DNA from: Xiphydria camelus
Lineage: Eukaryota; Arthropoda; Insecta; Hymenoptera; Xiphydriidae
Direction: 5' to 3'
Assembly: GCA_963678675.1 (NCBI GenBank)
Contig: OY783193.1
Span: 11,704,822 to 11,768,821 of the forward strand
DNA: 64,000 nucleotides
Below, in pieces: positions 1 through 11,649 of the stretch; position 1 is the stretch's first letter, and the number at the start of each line of letters is the position of its first letter. Position numbers and translations under genes: made by a program. Below the pieces are notes generated by a model. That model was given only the letters and a program-made list of their open reading frames with translations. It was not told the DNA's origin and did no database searches.

Positions 1-1480
1 TGCTAAAAGAATTACCATGAAAAAAGAAACACGCAAAGATAGCTGCGCGCGAAAATTGATACGGATACAAATGTATTTTGTCGGCGATAAAAACTAAACG
101 TTTATTTTAAAAAACCCTGCCCGCTATATACAGCTAACTTAAAGTGCGGACCAGGAATCTCTGCCGCCCCGTCGAGGGGATCCTCGCGCGATAGCGCCAC
201 GAAAATAGTTCGGCCTCTTTCGAAAAAAACAGGTAATTCGTTTGGTGTCGAGGAAAGACGAGTCCGATTATTTGTAGAAGTCTAGATCATAATGGAGCGC
301 GAAGGGGCGCGCGGAAGAGCCGAGAGAGAAAGGCAGAGGGACGAAGATAAATAGCGCGCGCGCGAGAGGGAGAGAGAGAGAGAGAGAGACTCTCTCATCC
401 ACACGAAGTGTGTTGACGTTAAACCGGATATTCGGTAATCCCTCTCCCCCCTCCCTTCAGCCGCCGCGGCGCAGCCTCCGGTTTCCACCGCGCGCGCCAA
501 GACTTCGAGTCTGGGTGTCGAAGGTGAGTCACCGTCGTCGTCGCCGGAGTTACAATTCTCCCCTCCCCGCCGCGTCGTCGTCGTCGTCGTCGTCACTTAC
601 GCCCCGACGACACCGGGCGGATGATTTATTCCAGGACGAAATTAACATTCCACCCCGACAGTACTTTCGCCTTATTTCGACCGGTCGCGGCCGCGCGCAA
701 GACAGAGCCGAGTATTTTTAACCCCCCCCCCCCCCTCCCCGCGCTCGACTGCACGAAGCGCAGCGGGGTACGCGCGGAGGGGACACCCCCTTATCGCGCG
801 TCCGCGAGGCGCTCGCTCCGCGCCCGAGCACCCTTTCCATTAGCGGTCATTAATTTTCCTCTGGAATTGCATTAATTATGCGTCTAGGTTGCGCGAGCGA
901 GAGACCCCGAAATTACTAGACGCCGTAAACACCGGCTGTCCGCGGAGGACGTCGGACCTCGTTCGCAGCGATTATACGGAGTTCTTCGGATAATTGCGGG
1001 TTATTCGGAAAGAGTCGACCGATTAGTAGGTGGAATCGTCAATCGGACGCCGTAACGAGAGAGCCTTTCGCGGGTGTATCGCGCGCGCGACACTTCTATC
1101 GCAAGCGACACCCGCACACCCCTTCTCCGTGCCTCCGGCGGCGGCGCCGGCGAGTTGAGAAATTTCCGAAATTACAGAGGAGGTGGAACAGCCCCTCTCG
1201 GTCTGCCGCGCCATCTCGCCGTGATTTCGCTCGTCGCGCGCGTGCGCGCTCTTTCTCTCGTCGGATAGTCAGTGTGTCACGCGGTACGCTTGACGCGTTA
1301 AAATGAAGGTAGTAGTCTCGCAATATTAACAGCTAAAAGTTTATAGAGTGCGTACAACGTACGATACTCGGCTATTAGCCGGAGTGTACCGGTACAGGCT
1401 ACACACACACCTGCGCCTGCGCATCGCAATAGCCAAATATTCCCGTTACTCGTCGAACTGTCGATCGTGGCAACGTAGTT
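1..1480. other. CpG-rich noncoding stretch with microsatellites
   Basis: No gene recognised. The block is rich in CGCG and holds a GA-repeat near 365-390, a CGT/TCG triplet run near 573-594 and a poly-C tract (14 C, then T, then CCCC) at 722-740. Open frames here are low-complexity by-products of base composition. Confidence 0.6.
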
Positions 1481-1695
1481 ATAGGCTAGGCAAGTATCTC
1501 AAATTATTGACGCGCGCGCGACCTCGTGGATAGTCCACGAAGCTTTGGGGTGATAAGTGACCAGTCGGGATCAAGTATTCCGTTGTCTGTAACCCGCCAC
1601 AACGGAATACTTGATCCTGATTTGTCACTTATCACCCCAGAGTTACGAACTGCGACCACCTCGTGGCGCCACTAGAGATACTTGCCTAGCCTGTA
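1481..1695. mobile_element. Two-level foldback element
   Basis: Outer inverted repeats read taggctaggcaagtatctc at the left (1,482-1,500) and its near-complement at the right (1,675-1,695). A second, longer inverted repeat lies inside (1,543-1,642): the arm beginning ggggtgataagtga pairs with tcacttatcacccc, and the arm ending caagtattccgttg pairs with caacggaatacttg. The two nested palindromes suggest a MITE inside a MITE or a compound foldback. No coding content and no clear target duplication. Confidence 0.7.
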
Positions 1696-1699
1696 GATT

Positions 1700-3455
1700 T
1701 CCACTGTGTGTCGTATGCGTGTATCATTTGTTGGAGAGTACTTAAGGCGCCTTTCCACCACTCTCGGCACTGTACAGTGTTGTGCGATCACAGTTACCTT
1801 CTCCGAAACAGTCGAATATAATTATTATAAATTCCGTAATTTCAAAGCTTATATCGTTTAATGGAAACGGTCAAAATAAGTCATTTTTTGGAAAATGCGC
1901 GGATAAGATTAATTTATCATTGGGCTAAGTTTCTTCAAAATCTGTCTCGCCATTTTTCTATTACCTATAGTACAATATCTAATTTCGGCCATAAGAGCCC
2001 GCGTAGAATAGCGATATTTTAATAATTATTAATATCTATATTTCTAAATGGTAGATCCCCTTCAAATTAAGACAATTCTTTGATAGTAGTCCAAAGATTA
2101 TCTACAAAAATTTGCTTGAAAATCTGTCTCAATCAGTGTTCACGAGACTAAACACGTTGAGCAGCTTCGCGTCCGACTATCGTCGACGATGACTCTCTCT
2201 CGAGAGAAGAAAAGAGTGGTCTTATAAATAAAATTGCAATTTTCCTGCATTTTTCCTTCGAGACATCACACCCGGCATCCGTCCAAAGCCGTTGGTCTGC
2301 AAAAGTGTCCCCGGCGTTCATCGAGTCACGATTCCGCAGTGTCTAATTGATAATTGAATTCACCCAGAAATCCCTGACGCGCGGGGTTCGCAATTAATGC
2401 GACGACCACTTGTACGACAGTGTCCAGCGGCGGCGGCGGCAGCGGCGGCGGCATTCGCGCAAATGACCTGTCAGCCCACGGGGGTTCTTCCCCGCTCGCC
2501 TCTACTCCTATCCCGCCGCCGCGAGCGGAGCGCCGCGGCGGTGCAGGCGTCGCGGAAGAGGTTCCCCCGCTGCGCGGACGCGCACCGCGTCCCGCCGGAA
2601 AAGTCCCTTTTTATTAATCCCCGACGAAGACGCGACACCTCGTCGCGAGCGATCTCGTATCTATTATCGCGCGTTACAACCGTTCCCTCGACCCGCGGGT
2701 TAGGGAAGAGGCCCGCGCGCCGGGCACCGTATAATCAAGGGGCTGATTGATGTTAATTCAAAGGGTAATTAAGAATGTTGCGCATAAAAATCCGATAATT
2801 TATGGTCATTGGGGATAATTATATGTTGACCGGCTTGTAATTGCAAGCGCTCGGGCCTGCTCGCTGCGCCCGAAGTATAGGTATAGCCTCGCCGTCGCGC
2901 CGTCGACGGCGACAACGACGCCGCGCGGGGCGCTGTGTGCCGCGCGGAATATACGGTCTCGGATCGTGGCTTATTATAGGGGCTGGTTAGATAAGGTGGG
3001 TCAGAAAGAGGAGAGGAGGCAAAACGCCTCCGGCCGCGCGGTCCCAGTTTCCGAGGCGCTCTCCCGCGCCGCCGCCGCGCTCCCCCTCCACCACTGGGCG
3101 CGCTAGGTAGCCCGCCACAATTTATGAAGCCAATTCGAAGCGCGCGCGGCGGCGGCGGCGGCGGCCCCCCGATGCAGGTTTTAGAATTTTAGGCCGAGCC
3201 ACTTCGGCACACCGCGCGGTGAAGTAGAGAAAGACCTATAAATAACCGGCGGTGGATAATCGCCATATGGCCACGGTTGCGCGGGGATCGGCAGCGCGCG
3301 AGAGAAATCCACCATCGGCGCGGACCGCGGCCGTATTCGCTCCGTGCGCACGAACACTGGTATACTTTAGTGAGCGTGTGTGATCGTACACATGCATATC
3401 CGCAGCGCTATCTGTCTTGTGGATCGGTACTTCGTGATGGGCATTTAATTCGCCC
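1700..3455. other. Noncoding; AT-rich then CpG-rich
   Basis: 1,700-2,390 is AT-rich with nothing recognisable. 2,395-3,300 is CpG-rich with GGC-triplet runs near 2,427-2,453 and 3,149-3,166 and an imperfect ccggcggtgg-type stretch. No supported gene. Confidence 0.5.
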
Positions 3456-3458
3456 TCG

Positions 3459-3703
3459 CACTGAGAAAAAGAAAATGCAGTAATTTAATTAAATCGGCGG
3501 TTACGAGTGGGAGAATGCAGATCAAGTTATTTGGAGTAATAATTGATTCGAATGGACTACAGCCTGTTTCCGTCAAATAGTCTTTAATCGCTATAACTGT
3601 AACCAAATTTGCAAATTTGTTAGTCGGAGCAACTAATTCTGCATTCCCCCACCAACAAACGCAGATTTAATTGAATATAATATCATCTTTTTCTGAATGT
3701 GTA
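3459..3703. mobile_element. MITE family C, copy 1
   Basis: Begins gcactgagaaaaag and ends tttttctgaatgtg, so it carries the CACTGAGAAAA-type ends common in this window. The interior is partly self-complementary (gagaatgcagatcaagtta near the left, ctaattctgcattc near the right). A second copy at 25,026-25,257 aligns over its whole length, including the shared stretch aatggactacagcctgtttcc. Confidence 0.8.
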
Positions 3704-3944
3704 TACTGCCATACATGTTCCCTGAAGTACCTATACACTGTACAGAATTCTGCGATGTGGACCTATACAGACCACTTTTGGTGTTAGATAACAGTGGGAT
3801 AAGACTGAAGGATACCAGATGTGGTAGATACATATCTAGGTATCGCGGTGAACACCGATAAAATGGTGTTAAAAATCAACACGACTTTTTTGACCGCGTG
3901 TATGAAATTTATCAGGGAAATTTCATAAGGAAATATATTAATTG

Positions 3945-4035
3945 TCGTAGTTACGGGGTATATTAATTTGTATAATCATGTATTGGAAAATAGTTTTATA
4001 CAAAAGTATATTAAAAATACCCATTTTTACAGTGT
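3945..4035. repeat. Dispersed repeat fragment, related to 59,070-59,155
   Basis: The segment around acggggtatattaattt, with catgtattggaaaatag and ttaaaaatacccattttt, aligns with 59,078-59,155 (cggagtatatcaatttt, cacgtattggagaaaag, ttaaaaatacaaatttttt) at roughly 70% by eye. Both lie next to repetitive DNA. No boundary or coding content could be defined. Confidence 0.45.
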
Positions 4036-4127
4036 ATTTAAAAAAGTAAGTCCAGGCGCGGAAACATGATGTATGGAAATATGCAAGCACGAAGCGAATA
4101 AAGTTTCTACGCTATAAAAAATTTGTT

Positions 4128-4530
4128 CCTCACTCATGCCCATTTCGATGCCTTTTCCAGCCTATTTTTAGACCGTAAGATGACGTTTTTCCCGCGTGAC
4201 ACCGATCGAGAGTCCGCAAGCTGTCAAAAGACTGCTTAATCCGAAGTGGGTCCTTTTTCCAAACTGATAAACGCAACGTGAAATGAGCCGTGTATACTTC
4301 TGTTTGTTTTGTTTTGAGAAATGGGCATTCATGAGAAAAAATAGTATATATCATTCGGCTGAAATCCTCGGATCTTTAAAACTGTGTTTAGGTCGTAGCA
4401 CGAGGCATGGTCAGGGGACACGGCTCGCCTTTGGCGAGCCTCGTCCTCCCGCCATATCTCGTGTTGTGACGTAATTAAACACAGTCTGAAAAAACCTGAG
4501 ATTTCCGCCTAATGACATAAGATACTGTGA
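4128..4530. mobile_element. Foldback element family B, truncated copy 1
   Basis: The left part (actcatgcccatttc at 4,131) and the motif gaaatgggcattcatgag at 4,318-4,335 form one inverted repeat. A second hairpin spans about 4,360-4,510: gtgtttaggtcgtagcacgag pairs with ctcgtgttgtgac and taaacacagtc, with a ggctcgcctttggcgagcc loop palindrome. The right end, cctaatgacataagatact, is the same as the terminus of the complete copy at 45,305-46,020. The outer left terminus is missing here. This copy also provides the uninterrupted site for a TTAA insertion seen in copy 2. Confidence 0.7.
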
Positions 4531-4544
4531 TACCAGTCTAATTT

Positions 4545-4905
4545 ATTTGCGAAATTGCAAAAACTGTACAGTAATTTTAATTTACTACACCGAGTTTGTA
4601 ATTTTACAAGATGCCTATGAAATTAACTTCACTCTGTGTTAAGTAAATTTAATAAAAATTGTAGTGAATTCTAAACAATATACGGTAAAATAATCAATTC
4701 AACACTTTTAATACACAAGTTTAGTAAATTTAATACACGATTAAGTGTGCTCTTCAAATAAGCGTTTGTAAAATGCATAATTGTCTTGTAGAATCACCTA
4801 CTAATAATTCATAGTAATTTGAGTCAGCTAAGTTGAATTTGTAAATTTACAATACTCCAGTGTTGCATAAATGTGTAGTAAATTTACTAAAATTTTTTAA
4901 TGTAC
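4545..4905. mobile_element. MITE family P, copy 1
   Basis: Repeated TAGTAAATTTAC-type blocks. The whole segment matches 9,024-9,395 in the opposite orientation, for example ttactacaccgagtttg here against caaactcggtgtagtg there, and atagtaatttgagtcagct against agctgactcaaattactat. No coding sequence. Confidence 0.75.
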
Positions 4906-5359
4906 CACCGACAACACCTTCGGCATTGCCCCACATCACCATTGGAAGAGTCGTTTCTTCTCGCGCGAGTGCAACGGTACAGATGTCCGATTTTAATGCC
5001 GACCGACCCTATCGATAAGCCTCGTACACCGGAGCTACTCGGTGCGGTTGTTGTGGTGTGGGGAAACGCGCGTTAGCCGGGCGCGATGTAGGCAACGTTG
5101 TAGGGTACCGATGCGTGTATCGATGGGCTACACGTTGGTGTAGCGTTCGAAGTGAATGTAACTAGATGTAAACGAAAGTGTATAAGAAACTGTGTGTAAA
5201 CACGATTGAAGCAATCGCGATTACTGCGGGGAGAAATGTCTGTAGGTCGGTTTTTTGCGATCGAGGGGGAAATGTCAAGTGTGTCGAGCATGTCTCTGTT
5301 GATTGGAGAATGGATAAGCAATCTCCGATGCTGATGTTTCTATCATTTTGATTATCAAG

Positions 5360-5760
5360 ACGATGCATCGATGTCTCAGAGAAAATATAAAATATCAGCG
5401 ATTTTTATGCAGGAATAAAATGATTTTTCTCAGAAAATCATCGACATCTCGGTGTTCCTTTAAGATTCTCCCAATAAGTCTAAGATTGTTGGAATTACCA
5501 CGAAAAAATACATCAGATAAGGTGGTCCAGAGTTCACCACCAGAGATTTCAATTTCCACGAAAAATTCAAAAGATGTCAAGAAATTTCGCCAAAAATCGA
5601 AATCTCTAAAATCGATCGCTCGACCATCCTATCTTATGTATTTATTTACTCTCATTACGAAAATCACGATTATCATGTCAATATCTCAAAGGAAATACAA
5701 GATATCGGTGTTTTTATGCCGAAAACGACATTTTTTTTCTCGATAACATCACCAGTAGGT
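5360..5760. repeat. Interspersed repeat family S, copy 1
   Basis: Contains blocks such as atctcggtgttcctttaag, cgctcgaccatcctatcttatg and atctcaaaggaaatacaag. These recur at 40,570-41,060 in the same or related order (atctcggttttcctttt, cgatcaccctatcttatg, atctcaaaggaaatataag). Short direct repeats within it suggest a degenerate satellite-like core. Unclassified, no coding function supported. Confidence 0.6.
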
Positions 5761-5764
5761 ACAT

Positions 5765-7810
5765 GATCTCGATATTCGATCCATTGAGATCTCTTCGATA
5801 AATGTCTTAATTACGCCTAAATGCCGATGAATGATTAATGTCTTCGATAATCGCTCCAAATAACATAAACTATGGTACCAAAAACTCAATTTTCTCCAAA
5901 AAACTTGTTTCACATCATCTCCTTCACCTTCCACGTTATTTCACATTTTCGTACTCGCGCATTGTATAATGTCTTTGTTAATCAATCATTTCCTCCAACG
6001 ATACCAGTAATTACAATTACCGCTGTAACTCAACGATCGAGCCCGCCGTCCGTTCGACGGCGAAAACTTTCCCAAGTCCCGAAAGGGGTAGGAAACCGAG
6101 TGCCAACCAACAACCGTCGGTCGCGTATCCCTCCCACTCGAAGCACCGCCAATAAATGATCCCAGCAGGACCAGTTGGCAACCGCCCACGGTGACATTGT
6201 CCGGACTCGAGTTCTTTCACGGGCCCGCGCGATCAATCGAGTGACGCAAAGGCGGCATAATCGCGGCTTTGTCGCGTGCGCGCGCGCGCACGTAACCCGC
6301 ACAAAAAAGGACTTGTCTCCGCGGGTCCGCGAGAGCACGTGGCCCCGCACCGCTAATACCGCGCAATACGCTCGGGTAATGGCCGCGTCCCTCTCGCGAT
6401 GCCGTTCCGAACAGAAATCCACGGGGCTTTGTTCCAAGTCACGAAACGCAAGGATTAAGCCGAACCGGCACCGGTTCGTTCCGTTGACGCTACAACGCGG
6501 ACGCAACGTGTGCGAACGACCCGACGTGGCGGCTCGTTGTGCGCGTGACGCACGGACGGACGCGCGCGTACGTGCTGGTCGGCATCCCGCTACACGCGCA
6601 AGAGAATAGGTACCCTAATACGCGCGGTGATGACCGTAAATCGAAGCGAGAGAGGGATTTAATTTAACGGGCGTCCTTTCTCCGTCCCGGGGCGAAGAGC
6701 TCGGAAGCTGCCGTGGCATTTTGGAACGGCCCTCGCGAAAGGGGTCGATGTCTTTCCTCTCGAGAGGAAGTTGTTTGGCTCGATGAATGACATTGTTTGT
6801 CCGCGAGGAGCTTGACAATAAGGAAGACGGTTTAACGCGACGTCGCATAACTGGTGCGCAACGTAACTCCGAGCGGTGTAGCATTCCGCGGTAAAAGAAA
6901 CGTGAGTTACTACTCCGCCGAGGTTCGCTCTTCAATTTTCCTGAGAGATCAGAGGATCCGAGTCGACGCGCTGCAACATCCGCGCGTCTTACATTTTACC
7001 TATACCTACCTACTATGTTTCTCTTGGCGTCTCGCGCGGGAACGCAGGAAGAATATTTCACTTTTTTACGGCGACCAGTCGCGACGGAGAAAGACAGAGA
7101 GAGAGAGTTAGTTGGGTTAAAAAGTGTATACGATGCCGGCTAAATCAAGTGACAGAGTGCATTAAACCCCGAATTACCACAAATAGAATCTAACCGCACA
7201 CATGCCCATTATAACGACACCCCCTGCCGAGGATGTATTTATACGTACAACGAAACCGCCGCCTTCGACCACGCTCACGCTGAGATATCAGAATCAACAT
7301 CTGGCCTCCGAAAAATCCCCTGATCCCTTCATCCGATTTCTCCGCTCAGCTGACACCGCGCGCGCGCGCGCGCGACAGGGGAAATTTCTTCCGAGAGAGA
7401 ATATTTAGATTAACCGCGTGAAAGTCCGTGGGTGGTTCTTGGTGCGGCTCCAAAATAGCGGAGGCGCCGAAGGGAGACGCGTCGGGATAAAGATGTTCGA
7501 AAAGGCGCGCGGTTATAATCTCGTCGACGAACGGATCGATTGATTTCGTTGCGAACGTTCCCGACTATTTTATACACGTCAGATGAGAATATCTCTTTGA
7601 CATTTATAGAGAGCGTGATATTCGAATCAACCCGTCATAAAATTGCATCAAAGAAAACGGCGGTTCGAGAGAAAAATTTCTTCTAATAATAATTCTAATA
7701 TTTTACTTCGTACACCTTCGTTTGCTTCGTATTTTTTTATTCTTGATCTTTCAATTTTTCATAATTATAATTTTCTTCGGTTTTTCATTTTCATACCTCT
7801 ATTCATGGCA
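5765..7810. other. Noncoding stretch, CpG-rich in the middle
   Basis: No gene recognised. 6,180-6,610 is strongly CpG-rich and gives long but unconvincing open frames on both strands. A CG dinucleotide run occurs near 7,357-7,373. 7,600-7,800 is AT-rich. Confidence 0.5.
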
Positions 7811-7815
7811 TTGTA

Positions 7816-8236
7816 CAGGGTGGGTCATAGGAATCTGACAGACATGGAGCAGTGGACCGGGCCAACATTGTGCGTTCGTAATTGAAACGTTTTTTTAAGA
7901 ACGATGAATCTTTATTACAACGCTGGCGCAGTTCTTTCGGATTGTCAGCTGTCCGATACCGAAAGTTCTGTTTATTTACGCAGCCAGATAACTCAAAATG
8001 GGCTTCATCTGACATGAGCAGAAAGTCCAGGGCATTTCCTTCATTCGACATTTCAAGCATCTGTTGAGCAAAATTTCAAAAACGTTTCAATTACGAACGC
8101 ACGATGTTGCCCGGTCCATTGCTCCATGGCTGCTGAAATGGCATCAGATGTCCCCTTAACCTCCGCAACGTCACCTAAACCAGTCGCCTAAACCCTACGC
8201 CAATCAAAAACTGTCAAGTTCCTATGCCCCACCCTG
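7816..8236 (-). mobile_element. IS630/Tc1-mariner deletion derivative with transposase fragment
   Basis: Inverted ends begin cagggtgggtcataggaa and end ttcctatgccccaccctg, each flanked by TA, the usual duplication of Tc1/mariner elements. A second pair of inverted blocks (ggaccgggccaacattgtgcgttcgtaatt at left, its near-complement at right) makes the ends about 80 bp long. Between them, on the minus strand around 7,880-8,060, a short frame contains FLMSDEAHFELSGCVNKQN, matching the block around an Asp of insect IS630/Tc1-type transposases. At 421 bp it keeps only that fragment of a transposase normally around 340 residues, so it cannot be autonomous. Confidence 0.8.
7880..8060 (-). pseudogene. 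Transposase fragment (DDE, IS630/Tc1 type)
   Basis: The minus-strand frame reads a central transposase block: SDEAHF contains the Asp expected before the catalytic core strand, followed by SGCVNKQNFRYR and NPKELRQR, the familiar spacing in this family. The N-terminal helix-turn-helix, the other catalytic acids and the C-terminus are absent. The flanking inverted repeats sit directly against it, so it is a remnant left by internal deletion and not a host gene. Confidence 0.7.
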
Positions 8237-8239
8237 TAT

Positions 8240-9020
8240 ATGCGCTCTTAGAAGACCTTGTCTTAGAACATGAGTGAATAAACACATCTTCTTCGTTTGA
8301 AATATTTCTCAACTCGACTCTTCCACATTTTGCGACAGAAAGAGGTATCGAGGACGTATAAGAGTTACGCTGACGGAAAGATCAATCGATTTGCTTAAAT
8401 TGCACCAATTCGTCTTTGGAAACATTCTCTCTCCTCTCCTTCGATAGGGATGTCTCCTTGATGAAGCTGTGTGTCTGATGTACGGCTGTTGGGACGTCCC
8501 ATCATAACTAGCATCAAAGGGGGAGCGGAAATGAGCAACATAAAAAACTTTCTCGGTTCTGCTCGCGATGAATAATGTCGCGTACGAATTGTAACAACAT
8601 TCCTCGAAGCGGACCGTGGAATTCCATAGAATCTTCCAACATCAAATGATATCTTTGACGCTTCGCCTCCGCTCCCCTTCACGCATACCACCGCGTTTCG
8701 AAATATTTTTAAACCCCGGCAAACCCCACCAGACCACGACTGAACCGTCTCTACCACGAGTTCGATGCTGCAACTCCGACGAAGCCTCCCAGCGAGACGC
8801 GCGAAGAGCTGGAGAATTTCAGCCACGACTTTTACGATCAAATTAGGTCTATTAGAGGCATCGAGCGCACGGAAACACTCGTGACGCACCAGAGCATCGC
8901 GAGCCCCGACGCGTAACCCTTCCCGGTACGCACGTGCGTACCAGGCGCGTGCTTTCTTATAAATTATCGGAATTAATGACGCCGCACGTGGCGCGTCGTA
9001 CCAAGGTGGGACGCGCGTAC
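8240..9020. other. No recognised feature
   Basis: A 164-codon minus-strand frame (8,395-8,889) is open, but I recognise no domain, splice-supported structure or composition typical of a protein. The rest is CpG-rich and noncoding as far as I can see. Confidence 0.4.
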
Positions 9021-9023
9021 ACC

Positions 9024-9395
9024 GTAAAAAATTTTAGTAAATTTACTACACATTTGTTGCACTGTGAAGTAGGTATTGTAAATTTACAAATTCAACGTAG
9101 CTGACTCAAATTACTATGAATTATTAGTAATTTTACAAAACAATTATGCAATTTACAAACATTTCCATTTGAAGAACACTAAACCATGTACCTATTAAAC
9201 TTACTAAACTTGTGTAGTAAACGTGTTGATTCATAATTTTACTATACATTGTTTAGAATCTACTACGATTTTTATTAAATTTACTTAACACAGGGTAAAG
9301 TAAATTTCTTAAGCATCTTGTAAAATTACAAACTCGGTGTAGTGAGTCCAAATTACTGTACAGCTTTTGCAATTTAGCAAATAAATTCTGAATTT
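9024..9395. mobile_element. MITE family P, copy 2 (inverted relative to copy 1)
   Basis: Aligns in reverse orientation with 4,545-4,905 along its full length, starting taaaaaattttagtaaatt and passing through caaattcaacgtagctgac. The two copies are 4.1 kb apart in opposite orientation and could pair as a large inverted repeat. Confidence 0.75.
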
Positions 9396-9499
9396 TATAA
9401 AACTTGATAGTAGGTACAAATGCATATTCGTTTCTTGAATTTGCTTGACTGTTATAAAATGTTTACTGCAAATGATCAGAAGTTTTCTAAACATTTTTT

Positions 9500-9775
9500 T
9501 CCGCGACTGTCATTCGTCTGTCTCACAACTTGCCCCGACGCGCCACGAGATGGCGAGTCCACCGTTCCTTCTCGAAAGAAAAAGTGCCTCCTCGCGTAAA
9601 GAGCCCCTACCGGACGCCGACTCATTACTCATACCGTCGGCGATCTTTCTAATGAAAATGTCCACCCTCTTTTGGGGGTCTAGTCCCATCGCTTCCCGCG
9701 GATCAGCGAAATTCTCTGTTTCCTCTGCCCATCGAGACCTCGCGGCATACCGATTCGTTATTAAAATCACTACAT
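9500..9775 (-). other. Unrecognised short open frame, possible old coding fragment
   Basis: The minus strand has an 86-codon frame (9,510-9,770) with unusually mixed, protein-like composition for this window (segments such as DPREAMGLDPQKRVDIFI and KIADGMSNESASGRGS). I recognise no family. It lies between two AT-rich family P-type repeats. It could be a fragment of a decayed element or an exon, or chance. Confidence 0.2.
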
Positions 9776-10115
9776 TTTTTAGGTAATAATTTACTAAAGA
9801 TTCGCATGGTAAAAAATAGTAATATTACTACACCAGTTTTGTAAGTTGCTAAACATGTGTAGGAAGCTCAATGCATATACTTACGATATAGCAACTTTAC
9901 GAAATATTCGTGCAGTAAATTTACTCCACTAATGTGTAGTGAGTTTACTCTACACTGATGTAGTACATTTACTGCAAGAATATTTCGTAAAATTACTACA
10001 TCTCGGTGTAGCAAATTTACTATACGAATATTTCGTAATATTGCTACACCGTATATCTACGCATAAAGCTTCCTACACATGTTTAGTAAATATACCAAAA
10101 AAATGTTACAGTGTA
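9770..10115. mobile_element. Family P-related inverted-repeat element
   Basis: The left side (gctaaacatgtgtaggaagct, about 9,851-9,871) is inverted at the right side (agcttcctacacatgtttagtaaat, about 10,067-10,091). The middle holds repeated units of the type tacgaatatttcgtaat and gtgtagtgagtttact. Base composition resembles family P, but the sequence is not a simple copy. Confidence 0.6.
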
Positions 10116-10171
10116 CCGTGTCGCCCGATGTAGACTGACTCTCGTGGCTGTAAAAGCGCGCGAACGGTCGG

Positions 10172-10512
10172 GTCTGAGAAAATAATTAGGTTGAAATAAT
10201 AAAATGCATCTAGTTAAACGTATTATCATTCTAACTAATATACTGATCAGTTGAACCAAATATCTAGTTATTCTAACCAAAATACTGGTCGTTTGAACCA
10301 AATGTCTAGTTATTCTGACTAAAATACTAACCAGTTGAACCAAATATCAAATTATTCTAACCAAATGTCTAGTTATTCCAACCAAAATCTAGTTATACTA
10401 ATCAAAAATTGGTCCATTTAACCAAACAGATGGAGAGAATCCATATTTCACCGAACGGTTTGGTTTTATCTCCAGGATTTTAGTTCAATTGACCAAATTA
10501 TTTCTCCCAATA
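10172..10512. mobile_element. MITE family I, copy 1 (expanded internal repeats)
   Basis: Starts tctgagaaaataattaggtt and ends gaccaaattatttctcc. The interior carries multiple degenerate units of about 20 bp around agttattctaaccaaa. Copies at 31.48, 34.16, 48.11, 60.12 and 62.99 kb share the atggatcctcc-type core (here complemented as gagagaatccatatttcacc), and most have fewer units. Confidence 0.8.
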
Positions 10513-10514
10513 TA

Positions 10515-11645
10515 CGAAGTATCGTCGAATCCCCGCTCAGGGATTATTTTCTTCCCACCGCGCTCGCCACCGTATAGAATTTTCCGCACGCGACGACCAC
10601 CTCTCACGCGGAAAAACGTTATCCGCGCAATCTATCGCGCTCTCGTTCGCCGCGATAATCCAATGGGAAGCATTCCACTGAAGGTTGCCGAGAGGCTAAA
10701 GAGGGCGAGTATACGGAAGGGGGAGCGACGCGGATAACTTGTAGAGCGAAATGTTATCGAGCGACGGATTGGCGGCAGGGGTGAGCCGTCGGGATATAAA
10801 AGGCTGCTCAATGGGGAACGAACGAGGGCCGACGAGCGAGCGAGTTGGGGAGAGAGAAGGAGCGAGAAGTGCGGTGGAGGGAGGGAGAGAGAAAGAGAGG
10901 AATAGAGTGCGGGGGCGAGCGGCGTGGGACGATTTAAGGTGGGGGAGACGCATCGATTCGTTTTCTTGACCTTCGCAACGTTTGTTCTCTCTCCCTCCCT
11001 CTCTCTCTCTCTCTCTCTCGTTCGCGAAAGGCCAACCCGACGGCGACACGGCGATGCTATTTTCGCGTGCCTCTGCGGATTCCCCTCACGCGGGAGGGAA
11101 TTTCTTTGAGGAATTTCAGTATATAGAGATTTCTCCTACTTTCACGGCTGGTTTTTGTTGACGCGACTTTCTGGCGGCTTTAATTTTGAACGTTAATTTG
11201 GAAAAAGCAATTTCGCAGAGTTTGATGCTCGACACGATCCAAGTTCTATCCCAATTTACCTTGATAATAGCACGTTTTCTTAGATTTGATTTATATCTCG
11301 AATGAAATATGCAACATCACTTATTGAAATGCGTTTTTTTTTTTCGCAGCGAGTCAATTCTAAAAAAGAATGTCTCGATCTCTATTATGATCTTGCTATC
11401 GAGACATTTTCTAAAATTATTTTTAAGTTTAGACATTTTTATTATAATTGAAATGATGTACACGCAAAACAGAAACCAGCCATTTTACAGTTTCATCCAG
11501 TAACGCTGAAATTCGAGATGATTTTCAACAATTTGTACAGACGACACATTTCTACTTATAAATTTATATAAACTGTATAAATACTGGTTTTTCTTTCGGT
11601 TCCTCAGGAAAAAGCACCTAATTACTGTGTCATTCTCTAAAGTTT
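10515..11645. other. Noncoding; GA/CT-rich and AT-rich
   Basis: Contains purine-rich DNA (10,800-10,930), a CT dinucleotide run (about 10,989-11,019) and AT-rich DNA from 11,100. A TATA-like match is annotated separately. No coding gene supported. Confidence 0.4.
10791..10830 (+). promoter_or_regulatory. Possible TATA-type core promoter
   Basis: Reads gggatataaaaggctgctcaa, a good TATA-box match followed closely by an initiator-like tcaatgg. Nothing downstream is recognisable as an exon, so this is only a motif match. Confidence 0.2.
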
Positions 11646-11649
11646 CCCG

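Noticed and set aside
365..391. GA repeat as a GAGA-factor promoter element
   Set aside because: Simple GA runs recur at several places in the window without nearby exons; nothing distinguishes this one.
8395..8889. 164-codon minus-strand frame
   Set aside because: No recognisable motif, no start-site or splice support; not distinguishable from chance in this GC range.
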